Positions 43,859-54,677 of a stretch of 64,000 nucleotides of DNA are shown one piece after another; the stretch's first letter is position 1, and every line of letters starts with the position of its first letter. The DNA is taken from NCBI RefSeq assembly GCF_029962835.1, contig NC_080591.1, forward strand, positions 43,717,501-43,781,500, written 5' to 3'. The notes below the pieces were generated by a model. That model was given only the letters and a program-made list of their open reading frames with translations, was not told where the DNA came from and ran no database searches. This DNA is from Magnolia sinica. Lineage: Eukaryota; Streptophyta; Magnoliopsida; Magnoliales; Magnoliaceae. The position numbers and the translations under genes are program-made.

Positions 43859-45120
43859 CGGACGCTTAAAGTTCCGACTAGGTTGGGACCCAATCCACCT
43901 CCTTTAAAAGAGAAAATAGCTGTACAAGCTTTCTGGAAGGCACCACAAAAATAAATATTTCATCGGCCATTCTATGATATGATCCACTCAATGGATTTTC
44001 ACCCAACACATACACATGAGAAATTCGATGACCGATGTTCCTTACTGATCCAATGACTCAATGGATAAACCTCCCCATAATTCTAATACAGTATTCCGGA
44101 GCGTACAGTTCTTTTTAACTGAAGTATTGATGAAACGCATGGGAGAGGACCCAGGGATTTATAGGATAAAACACTCAAACATGGAGAAGATGACTTAGAA
44201 GATTTGAGGCTAACTTAGCCAGCGACCTATCTTAGGCTACGTACAGAAAATACAGAAAGCATCGGAAGTCCTCACTCCTATCTTAGGCTACGTACAGAAA
44301 GCATGCTAACTAGTCCTATCTTAGGCTAACTTAGCGTGCGACCCATCTTTTAGAAAGGTTATCCCAGAAAATACATAATGCTTTTCAGTAGCAAAAGTGA
44401 AAAAATAAATTTAAGAGGATGAAAAGAAGGGATGTATTCCTACGACATTTTGTAGGTGACAAGTTCTTATCAAGCAATTTCCTTTACTTTTATGATAAGG
44501 ATAACATCTTGTTTAGTTTTCGAACTTGGTGCATTTCGTAAGATCAGACATGGAGTCTTCTTGATATATCCTAGACCTTGCACCCGCAAGTGGACATGCA
44601 GATACAAAGAATTTAATGAAAGAGACGAAAGTGAGTTGTTTCCTGACAGGGGTGTGGGTTCTTTCCTTGAATCCTTTTAACTCATTTCCAGCGATAGCCT
44701 TGGTAATAAGTTCCGCCTACTTTGCAAAAAAAAAAAAAAAAAAACTAATATGGAAGATCTACCAGCTCCCTCGCTATGTACGCATGGTAAAGAGGAAAAT
44801 TGTGAGTTATCAACAGGCCTCCATGTGGATGCCTTATATGAAAAATCGCAGGGGTTGACTGATACAATGTGAATGGGATTGGTGTTGGGATAGTAGGCAT
44901 TGCTAATCGTGGTTTAGATTTTCCAAGAGCACTTACATTCATGTTTTTGGTTGATTCTCAAGGTTGCTCGAGTACCCATTTTTCCTTTTGCAACAATTAG
45001 TTAATTTTACTGCCTCTACAAAACAGCTTGTTAACTGATGTGATGACATCTTTACTAATCTAGTTGTTTAACTTTTGAAGGGTCACACACACATACGTGC
45101 GCGTGCGCACACACCAGCAA
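43859..45120. other. Intergenic DNA, no gene recognised
   Basis: Short non-homologous ORFs only. CTATCTTAGGCTACGTACAGAAA recurs about three times at 44,205-44,350. A poly(A) run lies at 44,727-44,744, and a GT/CA-rich stretch near 45,090-45,115. Confidence 0.55.
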
Positions 45121-45651
45121 CAGCAGTCATGGATGGTCAGGATCAAATGTCATCAGACCGAAAAGTTCAATCGAGGATGAAAAGGGCTTAAACACGCACT
45201 GAGTTTTCAACGGCCATAACTTTGCCAATGGTTATAAGCTTCGTGCGTATAGTATGTTGTAGGAAAGTTATCAATGAGCACTACGCATTCCTGCCAATCA
45301 CCCGAAGATTCATTTCAACCCAAACAGCTTGACAAAATTTACTCATTTTTTTGAGCTCAAATTTGGATTTTAAGTCAATACTTATTATTTTAGTAAGTTT
45401 CATTTTTACTATTTTAGAGTTTTAGGAGTATAGTTTGAAGTCAGTGGTTTTAGTCATTAAAGAGTTGCTTACAAGTTTATATACTTTTAAGAATAATTTT
45501 TTAGTAATATCTACTTATGCAAGAAAGTTTCTTAGGCTGAATTTGATTAGGAATCTAGCCTCTTTTGCCTATCTAAGGTCATAAATCACCTTATAAATAA
45601 CAATTTTCATTAATAATATTAATTTTATTCTCTAAATTGTTCTCATTTTAG

Positions 45652-45655
<4 letters not shown>
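45121..45655 (+). repeat. LTR-like remnant related to the LTR of element D
   Basis: Shares with about 61,610-62,110 the phrase GGCCATAACTTT, the mid-LTR A/T-rich pattern TTTTAGAGTTTTAG, and a TATA-like CTTATAAATAAC (about 45,588). Ends in a CT microsatellite. Boundaries and duplication not found, so the call is tentative. Confidence 0.4.

Positions 45656-45721
<66 letters not shown>
45656..45721. repeat. (CT)n microsatellite, about 33 units
   Basis: Uninterrupted CT repeat. Confidence 0.95.
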
Positions 45722-45723
<2 letters not shown>

Positions 45724-45791
45724 TAGATTCCAAGGTTACTCTTGAGAGGAAGATGTTGATCTTCTTCCTATATGCACCCGGTACGCTAAAC

Positions 45792-45840
45792 AATAACAAC
45801 AACAACAACAACAACATAATTAATTGTTGTTGTTGTTGTT
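45792..45840. repeat. (CAA)n / (TTG)n perfect hairpin
   Basis: About six CAA units, the loop TAATTA, and then about six TTG units. The two trinucleotide arms are exactly complementary. Confidence 0.9.
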
Positions 45841-46192
45841 CTTTAAACGAACCCCCTAACATTTTGTTATCTATTTCATGTAAAGAGAAACTTGATGGTA
45901 CTCTAAAATTCGGATGAAAATACTAGCGATTTAGACACTTTCATATGTATTTGGGAGTCCATTCTTAATAATTTTAAGGAAGCAAGACAGAAGGGATCCC
46001 AAGGAGCTGAATCCGTCCATGCATGCATGAAACAATGAAAGATTGTGTAGAGAAACTAACCCGATTGAGCATGTGTACGTTTCCTCGATCTTGACAAACT
46101 CTCCCCGGAAGCTCAAGGTCGAACAGACAACGAACTAAAGGTCCATCCGCAAAGGGCTGTTCACTTCACAAGAATCGCACAGCCAATCATTC

Positions 46193-46194
<2 letters not shown>

Positions 46195-46254
<60 letters not shown>
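46195..46254. repeat. (TC)n microsatellite, about 30 units
   Basis: Uninterrupted TC repeat. Confidence 0.95.
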
Positions 46255-46257
<3 letters not shown>

Positions 46258-46849
46258 CAAAGTACATGGCTGCAGCACCTGACAAAGTAGGAGGATTAGT
46301 TCGTGGCTGTTTGCTACCCTGCACTTGAAGTGAGACGAACCGTCATCTCTGTGAAGTTGTAGTTGCCTAGGGGGCTGCTGCTTTTAAAGAGAGGGATAAT
46401 GAGGGCCTACCAGCTTCAAACCCTATCTAGGAAATGCTGGGCTCATTCGCGGGAAGAGATTCGCGCTAACATGTGCCAACAGTGGAAGATCGGGCCGTTT
46501 CTTAGGTTAGTTTTATAGTAAGCTTGTCCTTATCCATGTTAATTATCTATTGGGCCACAAATGAATGTTGAATATTAGCCCACTGGTCATCGTTTTATAA
46601 CCTTCCATTTTTCTCATAGATATCCGGCCCATCTGTGAGTCCATTGATCGGACTTGTGATGTCTGCGCATGTTTTAAGGTGTGATCCACATGATCAAGTG
46701 CCCAGAAAACTCTCACACTTCTCTCATGATCACACGCTTGTTTCTCTTTGCGAGAATCTCCTAACATTTTTTTTACATATATGGCCTGTGGTGTCTGTAG
46801 TTTTGACTCGCGGATGGTAAAGGGGCGTGCATGCACTCCCTTAACTAAC

Positions 46850-46850
<1 letters not shown>

Positions 46851-46899
<49 letters not shown>
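46851..46899. repeat. (TC)n microsatellite, about 24 units
   Basis: Third long TC tract within 1.3 kb. Confidence 0.95.
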
Positions 46900-46902
<3 letters not shown>

Positions 46903-46920
46903 ACAGCGAGAGTGATGGTG

Positions 46921-47123
46921 AGTAGCAAAAAGGAAGTGTTAAACAGGAAGGAAATTAAACGGCGGTAAGATATGCTCGGGCACTCCCTTGAGTAGTAAAA
47001 GGAAAGTGTTAAAAAGGAAGTAAAACAGCGGTTAGATACGCTCGTGCACTCTCTTGAGTAGTAAAAAGGAAGTGTTAAACAGGAAGATAAAGAGCGGTTA
47101 GATGTGCTCGTGCACTTCCCTAT
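46921..47123. repeat. Three tandem copies of a ~67-bp repeat
   Basis: Copies start at 46,921, 46,991 and 47,057 (lengths about 70, 66 and 66). Each begins AGTAG(C/T)AAAA and ends with a GCTCG(G/T)GCACT core. Confidence 0.85.
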
Positions 47124-47498
47124 CTACCTGCATAACAACCCTCTCTACTCGAACACCTTACACCCCTACCCTCCCAACAAACTAATTCATTTTCTTTCAC
47201 TTTACCCAAGAGATATCCTAAGGCAGTCCGTGGAATGCGAAATAGAACGCCAGGTTAGTACTTTTTTTCCCACGTAGCCCCTTTGCGAGGTCCTGGAAGT
47301 TCATAAGGTAGACCTACCATCAACATGCACTAGCCCAAATTAATTTCATTCGGGCCTGCTCATCTAACGGTTCAAACGTGTTTGACAAAAAAAAAAAGGC
47401 TTACATGTGTGTCCCACCAGAATTGTGGACCTGCCTATTTTTGCGCCGAGAGACGTCCATAGTTGGACCATCAAAATAATATCAAGGATTTTGAACAT
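47124..47498. other. Intergenic DNA left of element E, no gene
   Basis: Nothing recognisable apart from a short poly(A) at about 47,386-47,397. Confidence 0.6.
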
Positions 47499-47507
47499 TT
47501 TTCTTTA
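47499..47507. repeat. 9-bp target duplication of element E (left copy, TTTTCTTTA)
   Basis: Identical to 61,087-61,095. Nine bases is the Mutator-superfamily length. Confidence 0.93.
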
Positions 47508-47657
47508 GGGAAATTGACTGTACTCACCTCGAAATTTGGGCAAATTACTTAGAAAGCTACGACATTCTATATATCCTAAAAGTGGCCTTTTAACAAGCTT
47601 CCAAAAATTATTTGGACCAAAATGCCTTTGTCCTTGGTTCAAAAATCGTACGGTCTT
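47508..47657 (+). repeat. Left terminal inverted repeat of MULE E
   Basis: GGGAAATTGACTGTACTCACC ... pairs with 60,937-61,086. Confidence 0.93.
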
Positions 47658-47714
47658 GGAGCCATAATGTAGCTACTCTCCCGAGAAAATGACGGATTGG
47701 CTACTCCCCTTGCC

Positions 47715-48410
47715 TAGAAGTGTACACGAGTCGAGCCGAGCCGATCCGAGTATTGCCCAACTCGTGCTTGGCTCAGACTGCACGAGTCCTAGGTTGTGCT
47801 CAGCTCAGCTTGGCCTTTAAGCTCGGAACAGCAGCTCGTGCTCGGCTCGTCCGAGTTCAAGTCTTCGAGCCTTTTCCAGAGATCAAAAGGCAGATTTTGG
47901 GGAGAAAGAGGAAGAGGAAGAGGAAGAAGAAAAAAGAAAAACCTCCTTTAGAGATCCCTATTCATTCCCAATCAAGAAGATGAAGCAACTACTCGATGAA
48001 AATCCATCGGCTGTGGAGGATCTAACGAAGAAGAAGAGAAAGGATGAAGAAGAGAAAGGAGGAAGATGAAAATCGATCGGTTATCTGTTCCCAATCAAGC
48101 CTTTTTCTTTGAAGGGTTGGGTTTTTTTTTTTTTTTGAACGGGCGGCAGGCACTAGGATGGGGGGTTAGGGTTTTTTGTTTGGAATAAAAGGGTATATAT
48201 ACCCCTAGTCACTGTACCGAGTCGAGTACGAGTCAAGCCGAGTCGAGTCGATTTTGAGTAATATTCGAGTCGAGCTGAGTCAAGCAGGGTCAAGCTCGTG
48301 CTCGGCTCGAACTCATTTCGAGTACCAAAATTTAGCTTGTGCTCGGCTTAAACTCACTTCGAACCGAGTCAAGCGAGTTACCAAGTATGTGTTGCTCGTG
48401 TGCAGCTCTA
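47715..48410. mobile_element. Element H: non-autonomous hAT-like element (696 bp)
   Basis: The ends TAGAAGTGTACACGAG and (reverse complement) TAGAGCTGCACACGAG match at 13 of 16. The flanks CCCTTGCC (47,707-47,714) and CCCTCGCC (48,411-48,418) are an 8-bp duplication with one difference, the hAT length. The interior repeats GAGTCGAGC/GCTCGGCTCG many times near both ends (subterminal motifs) and has a purine-rich centre. No transposase. Confidence 0.85.
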
Positions 48411-48659
48411 CCCTCGCCACCAGGCAATGGTTGGTGCTCTGTGCTTATGTGTTTCATCCATGCCATCCATAATCCATGTCATCCATAATCTATACCGTCT
48501 ATAATCCATGTCGCCCATCCTTTTGGCCGTGTCATTTTAGGGGTAAGGAATCCATGCCATCCATAATCCATGCCGTGTCATTTTAGGAGTAAGGCATCCA
48601 CCCCATTGTGGGCCTTAAGTTATGGTACCAATGGTTTGGTAAAAAAGGAAGTGAACACG

Positions 48660-50200
48660 TTGCAAACCACAACCATGATCCAGGCAACATGACAGCCACG
48701 ACCCATATAATATGGTAACTGCGACCCATGCAAACCACGACCCATATGGCAACTACGACACATATAACATGACAACTACGACCCATATAACATCACAACC
48801 ACGGCCCATTTTACATGACAACCATGACCCACATACCATAATAACTACTATCCATGATAATTACAACCCATATAACATGACAACCACAACCCAAATAACA
48901 TAATAACCACAACCTATGCAACATGGCAACCACGACCCATACAAGATCACAACCACGACCCATACAAGATCACAACCATGTATGGGTCATAGTTGTCATG
49001 CAATCTGCGAGCACGAAATGAGAACCACGACCCATATAAGATCCCATCCACGACCCATTTAACATAACAACCATGACCCATATAACCTGATAACCACGAT
49101 CCATTTAACATGACAACCATGACCCTTACCTCATGATTGCCACGACCCATATAGCCTGCATTTCCTGCTCTGCAGTCTATCAATAATCATCTCATATTCG
49201 AAAAATGTCGGGTGAGCTATTCCATGGGAAATAATTGAGATTGAAAATTTTACTCAGAATTCTACTTCATTCTCTACGTTAGGTTCATTTAAGATTTATA
49301 TTTGAATGAAATTTAGTATCCACGATGTAAATAGATCATTTCATCTAAAAGACGATAAGGATCTTATGTATGTCTATCCCATGTAGTTACTAAGTTAATG
49401 CAAGTCACGCCATAGTCGTGCAAACGATATCTGCATAGTAGCATAGGTTGCATTAGGTGGTTGTAATGATGTAAGGGTCGTGGTTGTAATGTGGTAAGGG
49501 TTGTAGTTGTCATGGGTCGTGGTTGTCATGAGGTATGGGTCGTGGTTGTCATGCTATATGGGTCATTGTCTTCATTTTATAGGCCTTGGCCCTAAAATGA
49601 AAACGACCTATGAAAACTATGACCCATATAACATAACAATCACGACTCCATGGGAAACCACGACCCATATGCAGTAACAACCACGACCCTCTTCAACGGG
49701 CACCCAGTGAGCTGAAAAACTCCGTTGAGAATGTCTTGTTTTAGCCTGATCAAAAACTCTGTGTATGACAACCACGACCCTGTCGTGTAATCATGGTTCA
49801 CATGCACATTGAATCGTGGTTTTTATCCACGTTGGATCATGGTTTTCATCCAGCGTTGGATTGTGGTTGTCATCCAATGTTGGATCATGGATCAAATTGG
49901 CAACCACAACCCGTGTAACATGAAAACCATGACTCATATAACCTGACAACAGGTAAGGGTCGTGGTTGTCATGAGGTATGGGTCATGGTTGTCATGTTAT
50001 ATGGGTCGTGGTGAACATGCAACAACCACGACCCATATAACATGACAACCATAACCCATACCTCATGATAACCACGACCCTTTTAACATGGAAACTACGA
50101 CCCATGCAAACCATGACCCATTTACAAGAAAAACCCGACCCTTATAATATGACAACCATAATCGTTTTCTAAAGCTACACTCTCACTTCTTTGGTCAGAA
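48660..50200. repeat. Degenerate 23-bp repeat array in alternating orientation
   Basis: The unit is close to ACAACCACGACCCATATAACATG. Plus-orientation runs (48,660-48,980; 49,020-49,165; 49,600-49,690; 50,016-50,160) alternate with reverse runs (48,976-49,000; 49,450-49,570; 49,955-50,015). Further units occur at 51,183-51,330 and 60,240-60,440 on the other side of the CACTA. No coding potential. Confidence 0.85.
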
Positions 50201-50203
50201 TAC

Positions 50204-50567
50204 CATTCATCTATTTTTTACAGATCATTTTAGGGCTTGATCTCAAAAATGAGATGAATTTAAATCTAAGGTGGAACACACTACAGGATATCTCTGGTTC
50301 TCATGTTATATGGATCGTGGTTCTGGTGTTATATGGGTCATGGTTCTCATGTTTTATGGGTCGTGGTTTTCGTATGATATGGGTCGTGGTTCTCATGTTT
50401 TATCCACGATCCAACATGGATAAAAACCACGATCTAATGTGCATGTTAACGACGATCCATATAACATGAGAATGAGAGATATCTTATGGTGTGTTCCACC
50501 TTAGATTTATATCCGTCTCATTTTTGGGATCAAGCCCTAAAATGATCTGTAAAAAACAGATGAACGA
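50204..50567. repeat. Foldback unit within element E (~360 bp)
   Basis: TTCATCTATTTTTTACAGATC ... AAATCTAAGGTGGAACACAC ... is matched by the reverse complement of 50,400-50,567 (GTGTGTTCCACCTTAGATTT ... GATCTGTAAAAAACAGATGAA). The inner loop consists of the 23-bp repeat in both orientations. Confidence 0.8.
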
Positions 50568-51366
50568 TATTTTGACAACCACGACCCATTGTTCGTCATA
50601 TCCATAACCCTTCCCTTCGAAATCAGTGCGACCCTTCAGAATCAGCACCACAATCTTTTTCAGGAAATCACATTAATGTCATTACTTTCCCATAATCCCT
50701 TCGGAATCAGCGTGACTCTTCGAAATGTTTGACCAGCCTATTAAAGTGGTACTTGGGTTTCAAATTACTTTCACAAGCCAATCTGAACCAGAATCCTATT
50801 GCAACACCTTAAGCATTCATGGATTTCTTTGCTCTTTTAATCAAAATAATGGAGGAGATATTCGAAGAAGTCATCAAGTGCTTCTTACATTCTTCCTTTA
50901 TGGGTGATCCCTTTCCCTTCCTCAGGGATGTTGACGATCATCCTGAAGATCAACGGCCTCCACAGGAAATTCTGAAGACACCTTCGCAACAGAGTTCTTC
51001 AGCTCGCTGGGAGCTCGTTGAAGAGAACTGTTCTTCATATTGTATTGTAATTATGTTCGTGTTTGTTAGCAACTTTAGCTTCTCTTCTAGGAGTGACAGA
51101 AGTGAGAGTGCAGCTTTAGCTTCTCTTCTGGCAGTGACAGAAGTGAGAGTGCAGCTTTAACTTCTCTTCTGGCAGTGACTGTGTTATATGGGTTGTGGTT
51201 TGCATGGGTCATAGTTGTCATGTTATATGAGTCGTAGTTATTACGTTATATGGGCTATGGTTGTCATATTATATGGGTCGTGGTTGTCATGTTATATGGG
51301 TCGCGGTTGTTGCATGTTCACCATGACCCATATTGTATTGTAATTATGGTCGTGGAGGACAACTCT
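50568..51366 (+). other. Internal sequence of element E with unrecognised ORF and 41-bp tandem repeat
   Basis: An open frame of 113 codons (50,819-51,160) has no family I recognise; its C-terminal part is made of the tandem repeat. The repeat starts at 51,073, 51,114 and 51,155 (unit 41 bp, containing TTCTCTTCTGGCAGTGACAG; last copy partial). More 23-bp units run at 51,183-51,330. Probably not a real gene. Confidence 0.45.
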
Positions 51367-51384
51367 CATTATTAGAAAACTAGG

Positions 51385-51700
51385 CAAAGGCTACGGATAA
51401 AAACCGCAGCTAATGACCTATAGCTACGGTTATAATCCGTAGCACAACCATAGCCATTGGTACCGTAGCCATAGGTCTTAAAGCTATGGCTATGGATTTA
51501 ATCTGTAGCTTTAAAAATAATAGGTACGGATTAAAACCGTAGCCATTGCTTCTGTAGCTCTTAAGTATCTACAACTACGGATTATATTTGTAGCTAAAAG
51601 TAGAGAGAAAACCGTAGCAATAGGCTGAAATCAGCAACAACTACGGTTTCTAGATAAACGGCTACGGTTAATAGCCGTAGCTACTACCTATTTTAAAAAT
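51385..51700. repeat. Left subterminal repeats of CACTA F
   Basis: A dozen or so copies of a 9-12-bp motif TAGCTACGG/CCGTAGC in both orientations, often paired as short hairpins. The partner region is 59,620-60,150. Confidence 0.85.
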
Positions 51701-51739
51701 AATAATAATAAAGAAAATATAATAATGGCATCTCTTACC

Positions 51740-52130
51740 ATTGTAGTACATGCCCTGGTAGATCAACTCATGAGTTTCTTCATCAGGTGTTTTCTTCCAT
51801 GAATTGCTAGAAATAAGAATGTAATAATCCACTTCCTCCTAGGAAATAGAATTCTCAACCATAACACCCCATCTGCTACATATCCTGATATAATCACCAT
51901 CACCCAATTCCAGAAGGCTCTCACGTTCATTTATTCCAACAAAGCCTAACCAAAAAAACTTACATTTCCCGCCAACTCGGACCCAATTCTTAAATTCCTT
52001 AAACAGGATCTGCCATTGGTAAACACATTCAGAAACTCCATAGGCTTCTATATCAACATGAAAAAAATAATAATAAATAAAAAAACCAAAGTAAAAATAA
52101 ATCACAAAGCTCAATCCAAATCTACTTTCA
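51740..52130 (-). pseudogene. Unrecognised exon-like fragment in CACTA F
   Basis: On the minus strand, after a plausible acceptor (GATATAG near 52,050), the frame reads CVYQWQILFKEFKNWVRVGG, then FFWLGFVGINERESLLELGD and, past one stop, EEVDYYILISSNSWKKTPDE. The codon pattern looks like real protein, but I cannot name the family. Probably another captured fragment. Confidence 0.4.
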
Positions 52131-52159
52131 CCCAATTCCATAGATCCATGCATGAACAA

Positions 52160-53137
52160 ACCTCATTTCACAACATCCATTAAAAGACACGTATAGAATC
52201 CACTATCTGCACAAGAATCCCAACTAAGTCATGAGATGGAAGGAGTTTGATTTGAATCAAACAAAAAATTCCAACAACAAATTCCACATTTCCATTGTTA
52301 AAATGGGGGAAAATGTTATATATATGGCTAGTATCATAATGTGCACGGGTTGTCAATTACAGGATGCCCCATCCACAATGACCGTGCCTGCTTACCTCCA
52401 AAAATCTTGACATGGTGTGCAAAGTAGAAATGATTTTTAGTTAAACCACCTGCAACCAGCAAACCAAGCAAATGCATTTCCTTTTACAATGCAACAAAAA
52501 GGAGAGGGAGTTACCATTATTGATCGAACTTCATATAAAACAAACCCACAACTTGCCACGAAAAAACCACAACCAGTTAAACTGGCAATCAAGTAAGCAA
52601 CTAAAAGAATTCTTTAATCATATACAACAAACCCAAATTACTCTTAGGCTAGATTGCAAACAAAATCATTATCAAGTAGTTGCATATAGTGGATTGTCTT
52701 TCTAATGCAACATCGAACATTGCAGGAATTTTTTTGTGTGGTATTTCTTGGTTGCTCAGAAAGCAATAGAGGGAGGGAGGGAGGGATGGTGACATTGCTA
52801 AAAAATCTTACAATTTTTTCCTTGCTCACGTGAATTTGTTTGAACAAAGGGTGATGTGAATATGATTGAACACAACTATCATTGTTGGCTTTTGGAAACA
52901 TGGAGCCTCTACTGGAAATTGAATTATTCTTCTACCAATCCTAGTTGTTCACCTGCATTATAATTGCAATTATGGAATCATTTCTGCTATATAGCTGAAA
53001 TCTCTATAAATGTAAGTGAAACAGCTCTGCATTCATATATGCATTTGCAGTATTTTTGTTGATTGATAACATTGTTCTGGCCAGTCAGGGTATGAATCTC
53101 CCTTGCTTCCTGAAGTTGCATTTGCTTCTTTTTCTAG
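52160..53137. other. Non-coding part of CACTA F, probably intron upstream of the BLISTER-like exon
   Basis: No recognisable product. It ends in a pyrimidine tract TTTGCTTCTTTTTCTAG at 53,121-53,137, a good 3' splice site. Confidence 0.5.
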
Positions 53138-53710
53138 TTGGAGGAATTCCGTAATAAGAAGGCTGAAGGGCAAACTAAAAAGGCTGCATCCACTAGCCAA
53201 TTATAGTCAGCTGATGTTAGCCAAAATGGGAAATTGCCACAAGAAAGTGAAAATTTGAAACTTGAGAATTCAGATGGAGCTACATCTGAGAGAGACGGTG
53301 TTGCTGTTGGCCAACCTTCTTACCCTGTCATGATCCAAGACAGTAAAGCAAATAATTCATCCCTGAGCGCCGAGCTAGATTCTTTAAATACGATAAATAC
53401 CATATCTCCAGCTTTGCCTAATGACAGTAGTCCATTTTACAAGGATCAAGTGGAGAGACCTACAAGCTATCATGAGTCGAAATGGTGTGATGGTTTAGGA
53501 TTCGCAGGACAAGAGCATGGTTATTATGATCGCTTGAGGGAAGAGAAGAATGATGAACTTGGTATTTCCTCAGGGAAAGAAAGAGAACTCACACATGGGG
53601 TTGCAACAGATCATCCCATTGCTCCTAATACTGTTCATAGATACCCAAACTATGATGGAAACATTCATCAAATTAGTTTCCATTCATTGCATGAAGCTCG
53701 GTTAGAAGAA
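53138..53710 (+). pseudogene. Captured exon of a BLISTER-like gene in CACTA F
   Basis: Starts right after an acceptor AG (53,136-53,137). It reads LEEFRNKKAEGQTKKAASTS, one stop (53,204-53,206), then SADVSQNGKLPQESENLKLE and a long serine/asparagine-rich disordered stretch to about HQISFHSLHE. The LEEFRKKKA-(E/R)-KKAAST start after an intron matches my memory of BLISTER, a coiled-coil partner of Polycomb proteins in plants. The coiled-coil C-terminus is absent. It is a fragment, not functional. Family assignment is from memory. Confidence 0.6.
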
Positions 53711-53787
53711 AAAAAAAAGATCGCTACCTTAATAACTAAAACCACAAGCTTTGCATACATATCAATAACAGCAAATGAGAGATGCTG

Positions 53788-54027
53788 GACTTGTTGTGGC
53801 ATTTGTAGGGACAATGAGCTTGGATTAATCATGTCAGTGGCCAAACAATTTGCTACAAAAATTTCCTGAAATTATAGGTAGAAAGAAAAGGAAAACTCTT
53901 AACAATTGTGAGGGTCTGAAGGATTCTCATGGAAACATAATAAAAACCATGAAAAAAGTTTACCATGAGGATTTGGAAAAAGCGATCCATGAGATCATCC
54001 CCTTTAAGCAACCCACTTTATTGTAAT
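53788..54027 (+). pseudogene. Unrecognised C-terminal exon-like fragment in CACTA F
   Basis: In the plus strand the frames RDAGLVVAFVGTMSLD and, after a stop and shift, LLQKFPEIIGRKKRKTLN ... HEDLEKAIHEIIPFKQPTLL end at a TAA (54,025). The composition looks like the last exon of a host protein. I do not recognise it. Confidence 0.35.
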
Positions 54028-54469
54028 TGTGAGATATAATGGGTATAAGCTACATTAGTATAATTAGTTTAAACATAAAAAATGATGCAATACAATTAAA
54101 ACTGTAAACAAAATTTATATTACTACACAATAAAAGAAATATAATATTTATTACAATAAATTGAAAATGGTCTTGAATTTAAAAAAAAAAAAAAAAAAAA
54201 TCCTCTATATGGTCTAAATTTAGGCTAAAGTGATGTAAATCCTACACACAAGGAAAAAAAAAAGCCAAAAAGTAGCATGCAACAAATTGACGTATGAAAA
54301 ATTCACATATATAAGCCAAATTAAATAATGATCACATCAACAACTTTCTAAGCAAACCACTTTAATTAATAATGTCTAATTGAAACCACAAGTCATAATT
54401 ATTAAAAGAAATTAAAAAAAAATAAAGAAGAATTTAGAAATGATTATTATTCAAATAAAATAGCATTAC
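54028..54469. other. A/T-rich non-coding part of CACTA F
   Basis: Poly(A) at 54,181-54,200; no gene seen. Confidence 0.6.
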
Positions 54470-54677
54470 CTCGGTTTCATATCTATCCCATGTATACAGA
54501 AAATATTTTTCAATGGAGGTCTATCCCAAGGTGTAAGAGGATTTAGCACTGGATCACCATGATACAACCTAAAATTTACAGCATTAAAAAACATAAGCCT
54601 GCTGGAAATGATATGACTCCAAAAATGCAGAACATTATTACAGCACATACTGTTAAATAAAATAGCTTTTCCACCAT
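54470..54677 (-). pseudogene. Captured exon(s) of an LCAT-family acyltransferase (PSAT/PDAT-like) in CACTA F
   Basis: A 99-bp exon lies on the minus strand (54,568 down to 54,470). It is framed by acceptor AAATTTTAG and donor CGAG/GTAATG and encodes LYHGDPVLNPLTPWDRPP then LKNIFCIHGIDMKPE. This fits the plant lecithin:cholesterol-acyltransferase family, in which DPVLNPLTPW-(E/D)-(R/K)PP precedes a conserved IYG. A possible preceding 27-nt exon at 54,677-54,651 (GGKAILFN, with acceptor TTTTACAG and donor GTATGT) fits the same gene. No catalytic region is present. Family assignment from memory. Confidence 0.6.

Noticed and set aside
45632-45862. ORF with a long RERERE stretch
   Set aside because: Product of the CT microsatellite read on the minus strand.
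48660-50530. Possible CRISPR-like array because of regular 23-bp repeats
   Set aside because: The context is a plant transposon, units are degenerate, orientation flips and there are no unique spacers; it is a repeat array within a MULE.
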